Counted from the stretch's first letter, positions 24,111-37,850 are shown. The stretch is DNA of 64,000 bases from Tanypteryx hageni (GCA_028673005.1 CM054116.1:39188577-39252576); one strand, 5' to 3'. The notes: a model not told the origin generated them from the sequence alone. Numbers and translations are program-made.

Positions 24111-25854
24111 TTCAGTATTCTTATTTGTCAATAATATCACTAGACTTTTCTAAATTGTTCTCTACATTTATTTACTCTTCGCACTCCTATATTGTTGTGA
24201 CATTTCTCCCAGATTATTCCGAGATTTAGTTTCGTTCCAATTTATATCAATGCATGATGATCGAAAGACTTTAGAAGCATATAACCTTTTTCAAATTCAA
24301 TATAAACTAAATTTCTTTTTAAATATATATTTACATTTTAGGATTTATTGTAATTAATAACTTTTTTGCCGTATAATTTTTTTATATCTTAAATTTTAAA
24401 TTCCGCTTTTATTCAAACTTATATAAGTTGGGTAAAAAAACTGATTGAAAGTTATATCGAAGTTTTGTATTGCCTACCGTTTAAGCTAAATAGATTAAAG
24501 ACCTAGTTAACTCCTGTAGGGGTAAAATAGAGGAGTTTTTATGCAACAGGAAAGCCTCCTTCAGTGTGTATTCATTATTAAACTGTTTTAGAGCTACAGG
24601 AGCTTCATTGATCTTCAGTCTAATTCCAACCACTAATTAATCTCGATAATCAACTTTAGAATTATGAATGTTTTAATTTCACTAGTCAAAAATTTGTTAA
24701 ATTTTTATTGTTGACTTGAGAATGCGTTTCCGCTGGGTCTATTATTTTTGACTTGATTCTTTTTAGCTTTGCACATTTACATCATAAACCTCTCCATTAT
24801 AGCTGCTGCGTACATAAAAAGTTTAACTTTTCAACTCCCGTCGAAGTTAATTTAAATATCACTTTTATCGTAAACTCATTTTCCTTTTATAAAATAACTG
24901 TATATCGATCAAATACCATTGATTAAAACTTTGAGAATTAAAATTTGTTAAAGAAATATCATTTCGTAATGAAGACTGGTTTCTTTCGTTTTTCCGTACC
25001 TTTAATTCGGTCATCTTTCAAATGTGATTGAAATCCAGAAAAACTCATAACGACGTTTTGGTTGGAATTTTGCCGAAAAGATAAAAATAATCTGTAAAAT
25101 GCGGGAAATTGTTTTAAAACATTTGTTCAATATCATAGAGATGAATACGACTGCCGAAAATGCGTTGACTTTCATGTGTAAAATAGGAACGAATACATTA
25201 CATTTTAAAAAATCTTTTAAATGCAGAGATGCATAATTCTAGCTCCATAGTTTAGGGGGGGTAATAAGAAAACAAATATATTTACCGATAAATATTTATA
25301 TGTAAGATAATAACGTTTCATCATTATAAATATACGGTATACGTTATACACTGGTTAGATATTTGCAAAATATTTATCGAATGTCAATAATATAAAAACA
25401 TAAATTGAGATAATACTTTTTTTTAAAAATGATCATCTCCCTTGAGAGAATTACCCCACTATCCCCTCCCCTTGTATCCGCTATAAATTAAATTAATGTT
25501 TAATATTATTTGATTATTTATATGTGGTTACTATGATATAGAACATAAGTTATCGCTTCGAATCTCGACGCATTTATTTTTTTGGTAATTTTACTGGATT
25601 TATTCCTGGCCTTGCCGTCTATTATGTCGTAAGGAGGAACATATGCAAAGAAAATTTAAGCCGTGGCATCCGTATCGTTATCTTATGTATACATTTTCCG
25701 CCATCCGATTGTTACAAGGGCTCAACCTACTTACGACACTGCGAGGCCAAACCTCTCCCATTTTTTTTAAGGATATCCTCGTATCTTTCGTCTCCTCCAA
25801 TAGTTTTATCTCGTCCTAAGCCACCCTCACTCGCTAAGGCCCAAGGTTTCATTT

Positions 25855-27260
25855 CATCTTCCTCATCTACGTGTCTTATTTATTCCCTCTCTCCCCGTCC
25901 CTCCTCCCCGGCCCTCCTCCCGGCGAAATCCACTCTCGGGGGCCTCTCCTTTCCTCCTAGAGGCAATTCCTCCCTCTTTCTCTTACTTCTTCCTCTTCCT
26001 TTCTCCTACCTCTACCTTTCTCCTATCTATCTCCCTTTCTCCTACCTCTCTTCCTTTCTCCCACCTCTCCCTTTCTCCTATCTCTCTTCCTTTCTCCATT
26101 TCTCCTTCCTCTCTCCCTTTTTCCTTCCTCTCTCCTTTTCTCCCTCCGCTCTCCCTTTCCCCTTCCTCTCTCCTTTTCTCCTTCCGCTCTCCCTTTCTCC
26201 TACCTCTCTCTCTTTCTACATTTCTCCTTTCCCTCCCTTTCTCCTTCCTCTCCCCCTTTCCCCTAACTCTCCCTTTATCCTATATCTCCCTTTCTTCTAC
26301 CTCTTTCCCTTTCTCCATTTCTCCTTCATCTCTTCCTTTCTCCTTCATTTCTCCCTTTCTCCTACCTTTTTTCCTTTATCATTCCTCTCTCTCTTCCTTT
26401 TTCCTTACTCCTCTCCATCCTCTCTCCTTTTCTCCTTCTTGTCTTTCTCTCTCTTGTGCCGTAACTCCTCAACCTTTCTCCATTTCCCACATCCTTCCTT
26501 CCGTCTCTCCCTCCTCTCCCCTCTCCCCGCTCCAGCTTGTCCTTCATCCCGGTGGTCCCTCTCTCTCTCTCTCCTCCTCTCCCTCCTCCTTTCCCTCTCT
26601 TCCTTTCCGTATTTCTAGCTCTCCGCTCTCATATCTCCTCCCATCTCATACCCCGAAGTTCTTTTCTTTCCCTCTCCATCCCTCTCTCTCTCTCTCGCTC
26701 CCTCTCTCCCCTTCTTCCATTCTTCCTTGAGGGTCCTCCTGGACTCTGTGTGCAGGGTTGCCACCTCTCTACGTTTTAGATCAATATTCCAGCCCGGGAG
26801 TGGATAGACGGGGTGAGGAAGAGAGAAAGGGGTTGGCAGGTGGCAGCGAGGAGATTGTGGGATGGGGAAAGTAAGGAGGGGTACGCGCGAGGAGAGAGAG
26901 AGGGATAAAGTGGGGAGGAAAATAAGGGGAGGAAGGAGTAAACGATAGTGCTGGTGGATTGAAGGCGAAGCGATAGCTATGACATGGTAGAGGAAGTGAA
27001 AAGTGGGGGAAGGATTGGTTTGTGTTAGGGTTAGGGAATATGGGAGGGGGGTGAGCAATGAGGCCGGATGGAAGTGTTGAGGTCTTAAGTGGGATGGGAT
27101 CGTGACCAAAAGGAGTTGAGGTTAAGAGGAGGGAATGGATAAGGGCAGGGAATAGAGGGAGAGAAGAATAGGTGGAAGGAAAGAAAAGGCGGCGAGAATG
27201 GGAGGGGAAGTGAGGGAAGGAGGAGAGAAAAATGGAAAGGAAGAACTGTTTTTGGTTCAG
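25855..27260. repeat. 1.4-kb tract, pyrimidine-rich then purine-rich
   Basis: Plus strand CT-rich from about 25,855 to 26,760, then an abrupt change to GA-rich from about 26,795 to 27,260. Open frames up to 195 codons on the minus strand (26,781-27,368) are Pro/Ser/Leu-rich products of composition. Confidence 0.8.
25975..26420. repeat. Polypyrimidine minisatellite
   Basis: Many imperfect copies of a 17-20-bp unit near CTCTCCCTTTCTCCTAC. Part of the array shows a longer unit of roughly 38 bp, repeated with CTCTCCTTTTCTCC and then CCGCTCTCCCTTT at about 26,130-26,200. Confidence 0.65.
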
Positions 27261-29269
27261 TCGCTTGGAGGTGTTGAAATTCCTCGATAAACTTGGAATT
27301 ATCGGAATGGGTTCTGGAATTATGGATTTGATTCGGTATTGTTTACTGGAGTTTGATAGAATGTCCATTTCACAAGCGAATAGTTAGCGTAGCATCGCAA
27401 CCTCGTTTTTAGCGAAACGTCAGTTTTCTGAGTTTTATTGTTAGAGGAATCCGACGTGGAAATTAACACGATTTGATTGATATTAAAATATTAATCAATT
27501 TAAAATTGTATCTCCATATTACGAATTAGTCGAAGTCTCATCGTATTATTTGTTAGAAAGAAAAATATATATAATACAAAGCAACGAGAGGTTGAAAGGG
27601 ATAAGAAGGAGCCAGGGAACACTTACAATAAAGTTGTAGATGTCCACAGCGATAGATATACATATACACTCTTTCGGCTAAAATTAAGATTCATCCAATT
27701 GGATTGCCGATTTCCTTTCAGAGGTAGTTTTTCAAATCTGATTACGCAATTCGTTATCCCCGTAATTGGATGCCATTAGGAATTTCCCGGCGAAACGGCT
27801 TTGTCGGCGTTTTTGGTTTTTCCTGGAATCTATTGATATATGTTGGGCTTTATGGCTATGGAGTGTATAACATGAATTTTCTCAAGATTAGACGAAACTA
27901 GACCGAAAATTACATTTTCTATTTCCTATCTAAGTTACGGTCACGTTACTTTAAAGGGGATTTCTTCAACGTACCTGACAAAGCCTTTAATGGGGTCATA
28001 TATTCCAGATTTCTGTAAAGTGGAGCACTTCTATTTGCTGAGGTAAGGAATTATCCCAATTTCGGTGATGGAGCTAATTCTGTACATATTCAATTTTTCG
28101 AGTAAATAATTTTCGCTTTACGGAATTTTTAAACCCCTTAATTATAATAAAAATTTGACAAAGTTCTCTACGTGATATGCTGAAAAATAACTCATTCGCA
28201 TTTTTTCTGCCAAATTGTTTTCTTATTAAACCTCGAATTAAAAAAAAATGCTTGCTACTCTTTTTAATTTTGATTGGCTCAAAACCCTACGAAAGTTTTT
28301 GAAAAGACAAACATTTGGGCAACTGCCTCAAGTCCTCTGTGTGTTTTTATCCGAATCGAATACAACTCTCTCATGTTGAAACTTTTCTAAATTACTTGTA
28401 TATTTAAGAGAGGTAAAAAATAATAACGAAAGTTTAGAAACTTTAACTTGCATTCTTAAAACATTTCGAAAGTATTTGCAAATGACTTTCTTAAGATTAT
28501 TCTTCCCGCCATAAAAATGGTACGAGCGTTCCGCTCGCTGACTGAGGAAAAACAGTTTTTGGAAGTATTTGCATTACATAAATCACCCCCGTTGCGAAAT
28601 CGGTATATAAATCTAATGGCGGTTGTTTTCTTTAATCATTGCCGGAGAATCGAGGAAGACTGATTTATTTTCACTTGATTTTGTTTAATACGCCAAAATG
28701 TGTTGTAAGGGTCGCATAAGATTTAGGATACGAAAAACTGGATTGCTTAAATGGGATGCAATATCAAGTTTACAATCTTGTATTTAATTATAGATTTTGT
28801 ATTCCCTTTATTATCCCATGTTAAAATTTTAAGCGAATATCATTATTTTTATTAGTATCGGCGATTTCCAGAAATATTTTTACAATTTTTCCCCGTTGCA
28901 CGGTATTGACGGAGAGTGAATGGGAGAAAGATATTGACCTAATTATAGAATCGTGAAATTAATTTACATTAATGGCTAATTTACGACAGCATTCGAGACA
29001 TCCCTCTTTCTCTAAAAGGTATAGAAACGAATGAGGCAACCGTAACGTCTCTCAAATCCTCTAATGTGTTCTATTTACACTCGCCGTAGAAAATTGAAGT
29101 CGGCTAGGCTATCCCAAACAGAGAGATAGTCGCGCACTTGGCTCTGTGTGTGTGTATGCTCAGCCGCGTTTCCCGAGTCATTCGTACATAGGGGACTCAG
29201 ACATAGGTAGTCTCTCCATCCTCCTTCAACCTTTTTTACTCCCGACACAGACGGATATGTTTCGAATTT

Positions 29270-29625
29270 AATGGGATTGTGAGAGGAAATGAGAGAGAGA
29301 AGGGGGGGGGGGGGTGAGATGGGAAAGTTTGGACCAAAAGGGATGGGAGACTACACCAACACTTTGCCCGTACGGATAACCTTAATCCAGAAATTGCGTT
29401 TCCGCGAGTGTGTGCACGTAATTGGGTCAAGTTGAGTGTTTCTCCAGAGAGAGAGACAGCAAGAAAGAGGAGAGGAATGGAAGGAGGATACGGAAAGGTG
29501 GGGGAAAGTATAAGGATAGGAAGGGAAAGGTCCGTTGGAGGTGGAAAGAGAATAATCGGTCGTGCAAGGAATCAAAACGCCAGAAACGCTCTCGAGATTA
29601 TAGCGCCGCATAGGAGACGAAGTTA
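29270..29625. repeat. Purine-rich tract with a 13-G run
   Basis: GA-rich on the plus strand with an uninterrupted run of G at 29,302-29,314. Neighbouring frames are compositional. Confidence 0.65.
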
Positions 29626-32600
29626 GCTGATGGGAAGGATCTGTATCGAGTATAATGGCAACATCTTAGTTAGATCGTGTGCTCTTTGCCTTTTAGTAAA
29701 TGTAAAGATCGTCCTGGATCAGTGGTTGAGGAAATAATTTTTTTATTCTCCCTTCTGTCAGATAGTTCAAGGAATTTATTGACACAAAAGGAACCAATTA
29801 TTCGGATGGAGATACAAGATTAACCCGAATATATGGACATTTGTTTATTTAATCGATTTGAAAATATTCGAACCTGTATATTTTTTGAAAAATCCTAATG
29901 CTTTTAAATAGGCGATCCCATATGTGATTTTTGTATGGCCTTTTGAGCAATTTTATTATAAATATATACATTTTTGTGAAAATTAGAATGAAGGAAATTT
30001 CGAGATTATATTTGTGGCACAGGCCCTGCATAAAAGCGAATTTATTTTAATTGTTAAAGAAATTTGCCTTTTGAAATAATTTTTTGTGAAGGCTTATGAG
30101 CAAACATTGCTTTCGAAAGGATTTAGTCTTTTTCCTCCGAGTGAGCTATTTCAAAATAAAGTTCAATGCTTTATTTGATTTCGCCTAAAACATAAAATCG
30201 TGCGCAACTCTTAATTATTGAACATGGACAAATATATGCGAAACTGATCTCTTTAAATTGTTTAGGTAAGAGAAACGACAAATTTAGCACTAAACGATAT
30301 ATTTAAATTAAAAATCGCATTTACAATATTACTTTAGCAAGTATCATTAAAAAAGTGAACATATTAATTACCGTACGCGTTGAACTATAACTTTATATTT
30401 GAAATTTGAATGCCGTATAATTTGTCTCATATAGTTTTTTCCTAAATAAATCAAAAGTATTTCTGAATTATTTTTTTTTCACTTTATTCTTTCTAGTGAT
30501 TGTTTCCAAAATAACTGCATTTCTCTAAAGCCGAAGGAGAAATAGTTCATCCAACAAATTTGATTTTGATTGCAATTAGGTTTTTTGTAGGATTTTTTGT
30601 ATTTTTATTATGATGAGACAACAATTCGTCAATTTTCATTGGTAGGTTTTTAAGTGGCCAAAAATTTCTTTTTTTATCAATCCGAGCTGAGAGATTGCGT
30701 CACATCCTCGAGTGAATGTAAAATTCGATATACGGTTGTAAACTCATCTACTCAGGTTCCAGTACGGCGTGCTTAAACACCTCTTGAGCGTTAGATTAAA
30801 AGGTTTTCGCAGTTTTATCCTTTTTACGGAGCTGTAATTCTTCCATTTACACGGACTTTTCTCATCGACGTTGCTCTTCGGAGTAATTATTCTCGTCGTT
30901 CATAAGATTTCATTTACCCGGCACACGCTCGTTAAAAAAGATGGATCCTTCCCCCTTTTCTCCCGGCTACCCGTATTCCCATCCATTTCCCGTACGCACG
31001 GCATCCGAATCAGATTCGCGACTCAGACGAATGAATTCGCAATATGCCGTCGTGTTGGTAGGCCTGGCGGATCCATTTGGGAGATTTATCGGATGTCGCT
31101 GCAAATGGACGGTGGTAGGTTCGAGGAAAGATGGAGGGAGGGGGGTTAAGCAAGCGGTGAGAGGGAAAGAGAGGCTCCATGGAGGAAATTCGTTGTTTTA
31201 AACGTGAGAAACGCGGATTGAGGCTCGGGAGAATGGGTTGCGTTCTATTCCCCGCCCCTTTTCGCTTCCGGAATATTTTGTTTTACAGCGATAAAGTGAA
31301 AATAGATTCGATCTGTGGCCAGGAACGATCGTAAAGTATTCGCTGTACGAATTGGAGAGCTCAATATTGAAGAGACGTTTGGATCCATTTTTCAGACTTT
31401 TGAAAAACCGAAACGGAATATATTCTTCTCGCAATCTTTTAAATCTGATTAATATTCATTTATATCAAATTCATTATTTCTAACTCCCGAGTAGAGTTTT
31501 AATACTTAGTAGATTTATTTGATATTCTAAAATTGGATACGCTGCGACGGAAGTTTGAAGCAATTATGTTTTATCTTTCAGTGTATTTAATTGAATTTAT
31601 TTTTTATATATCATGTCATTAAAAATTCGCCATAGCCATATTTTTTGATGAAATGTAACAAGCGAACAATCGTCCAAGTCATTTGTAAAAGCGTTAACAG
31701 TTTATATGGAAGAATTTTAGAATGTATTTTTGAATAATTTAGTATACTTCAGCACTACACTAAATAAACTTGTTCTACATCATGTTATTTATATAAATTT
31801 TTGACATAATGAATTAATTTTACTTATAGATAGAAGATTTGGCTTTTTGCTTATTTGCATTTACTTAGAATGATGCTAACTTGACCATTCTCCTAAACAT
31901 AGTTTTTATTATAGAAATACAATATGAGCCTCGGGCTTATGAACATCGATACCGCCTTGACTCGTCCTTAATCCGTTGCTGGATTCGCAGAAAAAGAATC
32001 GCTCTTTAACCATTTCCCAACGGTGCGGCAAGCGTTGCATAGTTTAATCCGCAAATTGGAATTGTGTTTCTCCGCTTGTTTTACAACGCTCTGGATTGAA
32101 AACGAGTTCCGCATCAGCGGAGTGGAATGCAAACGAACGGAATAATAGGCACTGCTATCGAGTTGATCTCTCGCGTCGATGTGTGGAACAGATTCGACGG
32201 GTCAATGGAAAAAAGCAGTGCATGAAGAAATCGTTGAGCGCTCGAATATATCATTGACACCTGTTTGACATGTGAGTAATAACATTAAGTGCTAATTTAT
32301 TGCGGAATTGAATCAATTCTTCATCAAAAGATCGAATTCTCTTAAAATTTGTTAAATGCCATGAAACCTACGAAATTAAATCCAAATCAACATGCTATTT
32401 AAATACTTCAATATGTTTTACTCATTTATTATATTGAAATGTATTGCATTGTGTTATTTTATGATCTATGGTTCACTTGTATCTAATAATTAAAGATTAT
32501 CTCGGCTCGATGTTGAAATAATAAATATACCATGTAATAGTTTCATGCAAGAGCAACTAGTTTATTTTTTCCAATGCATAATATTTGATTTGGTGGTTCA

Positions 32601-33487
32601 GGATTGATATATATTTAATAAATAGAGGTATTGCTGTTTAATTATGCAATAATAAATATACACCTTATAATTCATCGTCCATACACGTAATAGTACCTAG
32701 TTCATATATACCTTTGGATTATATTTGATTTTATGGCAAATAAGTTGATCCTCTTTGTGAATGGATAGTTTACTTTGAGAAATATTGAATCAATGGTCCT
32801 TGAATCATAATCAACAACGCGGCAACAAAAACGAAATATATAATGCGGGTACCTTAATATACGTGGAATAGGAAATTTATACTTATGTAACTTTCATCGA
32901 TTTTAATTTTCGAGTTGATTTACATAGTCCCATTTAACCGGATCGGCGAAATCCGTCTGTAATTTCTCCGCGATCGTCCCATTTGTTTCGCTGCGAATTT
33001 CTCCCTTCAATTGATTTCCATCATTAATCTCTTTGCGGTCCACGCGATTCACTCCAATCTCGGCAAAATCCCTCCACTTATCCCTACTTATTTGTGCTCC
33101 TCTGCGACCGCTTAATCAGACTCATCCTCTCGTCCTACCGCCGCTCCGGCCTTCAACGACCCGTGAAGATGCTTCACTCCATTCCGTTAGACTTTTGTTT
33201 CCCAACCGATACTCTCCAAAGGATTGAGCAGGCGACAAAAACTCCCTAAATAGATCGGGGAAGGTAAAATATGATCGTCTAATCCCGAAGTTATTTTAAG
33301 GGCGGATCCCAGCGCGCAGGCTAGAAACTGGTTGATTGATTGACAATCTGAACCTTTTTGTTTGATGGAAATACTTCCGTCGTTTTGTAAGTTTTGCATT
33401 GATGAAACGGTTTAAGATTTATCTATATTACAAATACGATTAATGTGAGTAATTAATATGGATTGGAATATGTATCATTACAATTTA

Positions 33488-34390
33488 GCGTAAGGTTATT
33501 ATTTCTAATTTATATAAACGATATCAGCTCGGTAGTCAGAAGTAAAATTAAACTTTTCGCGGACGACACCGTCATCTATAGAGAAATAAGCAATCCGGAA
33601 GACCACCAGTATCTCCAAAATGACCTAGAAGCTATTTCTGCATGGTGTAAGGAATGGCAGTTACAGATCAACCAAAAGAAAAGCTGCGTCATCAACTTCT
33701 GGAGAACCAAGAGTATCTCGTTGGATAATAATTATTCGTTGGACGGAGTAGAGATCCCAGTTCTAGACTCGATTAAATATCTCGGAGTCACGATCCATCG
33801 TGAACTCTCGTGGGACACCCACATTCGCCGATTGATAGGTGCCGCTAACAAAAAGCTGCCCTTTATAGGGAGAATAGTTCGAAATAGCTCCGAAAAAGTA
33901 AAAGAATTATGTTATTTATCCTTGGTTCGACCGCAGGTCGAATATGCTTCAGCTGTGTGGGATCCCTACGAAAAGAGGCGCACTAACGAGATAGAAAAGG
34001 TTCAGCGCAGGGCAGCTAGATTTGTAAAGATGAATTACGATAGTAAACAAAGCGTAGCATCATTAATAGAAAATCTGAAATGGACATCGTTAAAGGAACG
34101 TAGGCTGCAGGCTAGATTTAAACTACTGGAAAAATTTATGTCGGAGGGACTAGCGAATGAGGTAGTAGGACTTATCAGAAGCCCGACGTATCTCGGAAGG
34201 CAGGACAGTGAGGATAAGATTCGCGAGATCGACTGTAGAACGGAGCGATATAGAGGATCGTTTTTCCCTAGGACGATAAAAGACCATAATAGGAAAAGAT
34301 AACGTAGGAAAACTATGGACCCTTGGTGCACTGCACCCCCTGCCATCCACCAAAAAGGTGACTTGCAGGGTATAATGTAGATGTAGATGT
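33488..34390 (+). mobile_element. 5'-truncated LINE: end of reverse transcriptase plus 3' tail
   Basis: The plus-strand frame 33,463-34,302 carries the C-terminal part of a non-LTR reverse transcriptase; its first ten or so codons are flanking DNA. LLFLIYINDI (residues 12-21) is part of the usual GxLGPLLFxIYINDI block. The catalytic FADD is intact at residues 32-35. WCKEWQLQINQKKS, IKYLGVTIHRELSW, LVRPQVEYASAVWDPY and KVQRRAARFV follow in family order, and FFPRTIKD lies near the end, where relatives usually continue with a WNxLP-like motif that is lost here. The 3' tail runs to a TGTAGA repeat (34,376-34,390), a short tandem repeat end typical of CR1/L2-group LINEs. The endonuclease and first half of the reverse transcriptase are missing, as expected from incomplete reverse transcription. 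About 260 codons without a stop suggest a fairly young insertion. No clear target duplication was seen. Confidence 0.88.
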
Positions 34391-35224
34391 TGAAGTTGGA
34401 ATAAAATTTAGGGTAATGCTGAACAGACGAAATAGCAAATTAATATTCAGGTGAATTATTATTTTAAAATGGGAGCTTTTTGATTGGTGAATTGGAAAAA
34501 TGGCGAAATATTAACATAATTTATAGCCCCTTTATTGGAATGGCGCATGCTGAAAATACAAGCAAATTTTTGTGTATTTTATATTATGTTAGAAGCAATA
34601 TTTCTATGAGTAATTGTAATACAAACTGTTTTTATCAAAATTCTTGAAATTTCCATTATGTACCGACCTATCTTAAGTAGAATCAATCCTGGAAATTCAG
34701 TTTAGGCGACTTAATATTTCAACAAAAAAATTTAATTGAAATCCGCATACCGATATTTAATATCTCAACAAAAATTTATGAAAGATAGAATTGATTTGAA
34801 AGACCTTTCTCTAGGAATTATTTTTTCGTATTAATAACACCGTTATCCGTTCGAGAAACATAAAGTTGTCACATTTTAAAAGGATCCAGTGAATTACGTT
34901 CGAATTTCTTTACTTTACCGATTAGCAAATGTGGATTGTTTTAAACCGCATTATTTTCGACTTAACGGACAAAGTTTTCGTATTACCCCCTCTATAATAG
35001 TGAAATTAACCCCCGACTGAGGGAGTGGGGTCATCAATAACCTCTCGTTATCATCGTCAAAACCAGTCCCTCCAATTACCCCGGTGCCGTCTCTCACGTT
35101 CGTCCTCATGCCCCTAAAGTATACGGGAGACTAGCAGCGCGAGGGATATTGCACATTTTCCGATGTTCACTTTTTTTGTATACATGTGACATGCCCCGTT
35201 GTTTGAGTGCTCTCAGAGAAATCC

Positions 35225-35660
35225 GACAACGTCGCGCTTCCGTCGCCTCTCTTTTCCCCTCCCCCACCCTCTCTCTCTCTCTAACCATCCGTTGTGAGGA
35301 TATGCGAGGATCATCGACCAACCATAGAAAATGGTGGGCTTCCTTGTACCGCTTTCATCGCTCCCACCCACTCTGCTCCGCGGACCCTCTTTATCAAACA
35401 TCTCGCCTCCATCCCTATTTCTCCCTCTCTCCCTCTCAAATCCCTACGTAACCCTTTCCCCCAAAGAGGCCGTATGTATAAATCCCCTCTCTATCCCCTC
35501 CTTACTTCTTTTCCTCTTCCTCTATTTTTTTATCAGCGAGCCGAGAGACCGTAACCCACGAGATCCTACGACTCCTTGTTACTCCGCATTATCTTCGTCC
35601 TTCTCACTCTTCCCTACTTTTCTCCGCTCTTTCTACCCTTCTCCCCCTTTGTCGAGAACA
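35225..35660. repeat. Pyrimidine-rich tract
   Basis: CT-rich low-complexity sequence on the plus strand. The three overlapping Ser/Pro/Leu-rich frames here (86-116 codons) are compositional. Confidence 0.65.
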
Positions 35661-36764
35661 AACTCGTCCCTAGTTTGTTAGGGCTTGTTTTTTCTTCTTT
35701 TTTTCTTGTGCTTCTCTCGTAGAATCGAGCGGATTCTCGATATCATGGGCGTCATAGGTTCTCCGTAGTTTTTTTTAATTGGTCTACTTGGGAGTTTTCA
35801 TTGGTACTGACCCGACCGAATGCGGCATATCGCAGTAATAGGGGATCCGTAGTAGATATCGCCACTTTTTACTCGTATTCACTTACTAAGTTTTTCATGT
35901 AAGAACGGAGTCTACTTTATACATATTATAAACAATTTACATGAACCGTATGTATTCAGGCCTCCTTTCAGGCCAATTTCAAATTCACCATTTGAATATC
36001 ATCTGATCGAAACGCTCCGCGAACTCATTCCGCACTTTGTGCACTCTAAACCTCATTTATCATTCGTCATTGAATTTACAGGTAATATTAAACTTATCAC
36101 CAAATAATATCAGCATCCTTTGTGGAGTATGCGTCTTAATTATCAAGTTGTTTGCTTTTCTTTAATTTTTTGGGTTATCCGATCAAATGGTCCTCCATAA
36201 ACATCCTTTCTTATGTGTTTATCTCTTAGAAGTTATTTCTTATTGTCGACGGTTTCACGAAGGTTTTTCTTCATATTTTTTCTGTTACTATTCTGATCCA
36301 TATTTGTTTGCTTTCCATAGATTTAATTTTTCTTTCTTTTTGCTTGTGTGTCTGTGGTTAATCATCAGAATGCCGTAGTTATAAGGCTATAATTGTCGGA
36401 AAAAGCCAATGGAGGAAAACATTACACTACATGCAATTGTCAGTGTCCATTTTTGGGTAAATGTGCTCTTCTTTTTATCTCCGCGCTCAGTTTATGAAAT
36501 CGTTTTTATAATCTTATTTGAGACTTGCTCAATTTACCTTATTTGCCTTATATTCAACTATTACCAACAGTCTTTAGGAGTACTTCTGTGTGAGAAATAT
36601 TTACCAATTTTATACAGTAAGGTAATCACTCGTTTTCAGACTTGTAAAAGAAACAAATATCTTTTTATATAACACCAATTACTTATAATATAATCAACAG
36701 AAATAACTCTTTTATTTGATCTATTTTCATCATTTAATGTAACTATTTTACCCCTATATTTACT

Positions 36765-36834
36765 TTGTTTTTCTCTTCCTCTTTACAGGTGAGTACCATA
36801 CCTTTGGACTCGATTCTGTTGACCCAGTGAGTAC
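36765..36834 (+). promoter_or_regulatory. Candidate recursive splice (ratchet) site
   Basis: A long pyrimidine stretch, TTGTTTTTCTCTTCCTC then TTTACAG ending at 36,788, is followed at once by GTGAGT (36,789-36,794). A strong 3' splice site abuts a strong 5' splice site with no exon between. This arrangement defines ratchet points, which arthropods such as Drosophila use to remove very long introns stepwise. A second donor, GTGAGTAC, starts at 36,827, 38 bases downstream, where a competing 'RS-exon' donor would be expected. The 9-base core CAGGTRAGT should occur about once in 64 kb on both strands by chance, so the evidence is the combination with the pyrimidine tract and second donor. Function is inferred. 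Confidence 0.35.
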
Positions 36835-37534
36835 ATATAACTATAGATTGCACGACATTTAAGTTTATATCAGATTTAGTGTTGACGTACAAAATTATTA
36901 GTACTCACAGACATTTAATCCAATCTTTGATCCGTATGATCGAAGTTATAATGTTATTACGGAGGAGTTACCATATTTTGAGTTTTTTATCGTGCAACAA
37001 GACGGGATAAGTGTTCAATTGGACAAAAAATTAACCCGAGAAGAAACATCATGCAATTAATTCGTTAAAAAAGCCTCAACTTGCTCGACGCGCAGGTGGA
37101 ATTATGACTCAGAGTTGAAAAAAGAAAGAACGCCCTTTCTATAGACGATGGAAATGAAATTTTTTTATAAGGTAACGAGAAAAATGGACGTTGTTATCTT
37201 TCCACTCCTTCCTGAAGGTTCGCCTCCGGAAAAGTTTTCAAATTGGTCGAACGCCGGTGTCAAATAAAGTTCTCCTTTTATTTTTAATAAGAATAAGCGA
37301 AGTGTCGGAAAAGTTCTCCAAGGCCGGGAGAAGTTGTGTTTTTTTCATAGGACCGAAAAGAGTCGGATTATCTAGAAATGATTTCGGTAAGGGGAAAAAA
37401 GATGGAATAACAGTGAACCTCTCCTACTCTAGCAAGTGTTTGGGAAACGCCTATTTTTTGAAGGGTGGATTTTTCATAGAGGAAGAATGCGATGTGATAG
37501 GGAGAATAGATGAAAGGGCGGAATGAAGGATCTC

Positions 37535-37850
37535 TCTTCTACAGTCTCACGGAGAGAGACAGAGGGTAAGAGAGAGTGAGGAAGTGAGAGAGAGAGAGAA
37601 AGAGGAGCAGCTGCGGGCAACTGATCAATTAGACGGTAAATTGATTGATTGTTCGTTAATAGTTCTCGATCCCGGGAATGAGAGAGTCGAAAAAGTTAGG
37701 TGAGAGAGGAAGGAAAGAGAGGGAGTGGGGGAGGGAGAGAGAGAGAGAGAAAGAGAGGGAGTGGGGGAGGGAGAGAGAGAGAGAGAGAAAGATAGATAGA
37801 TAGATAGATATATAAATAGATAGAGGTTGAGGGGGTCAGAGGAAGTTTTT
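37535..37850. repeat. Purine-rich tract with 36-bp duplication and GATA run
   Basis: GA-rich sequence in which AAAGAGAGGGAGTGGGGGAG starts at 37,714 and again at 37,750, a 36-bp tandem duplication. It ends in a (GATA)n run near 37,790-37,812. Confidence 0.75.

Larger units (their letters stand above)
24111..33487. other. Unique non-coding DNA with CT/GA tracts
   Basis: No recognisable gene. AT-rich unique sequence apart from the tracts listed separately. GC-richer, CpG-containing unique stretches at about 28,985-29,200, 30,930-31,200 and 31,950-32,270 stand out by eye and might be regulatory, without identifiable sites. Confidence 0.55.

Noticed and set aside
27018..27032. Two tandem TTAGGG units
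   Set aside because: Two units inside a GA-rich tract are expected by composition; not an interstitial telomere. Most arthropods use TTAGG.
26615..27368. Overlapping minus-strand frames of 164 and 195 codons
   Set aside because: Pro/Ser/Leu-rich, in two frames at once over the same GA-rich DNA, with no domain, signal or splice support.
18525..31115. Shared AATGGACGGTGGTA at about 18,525 and 31,103
   Set aside because: A single 14-base match without flanking similarity. It may be chance, and no motif is recognised.
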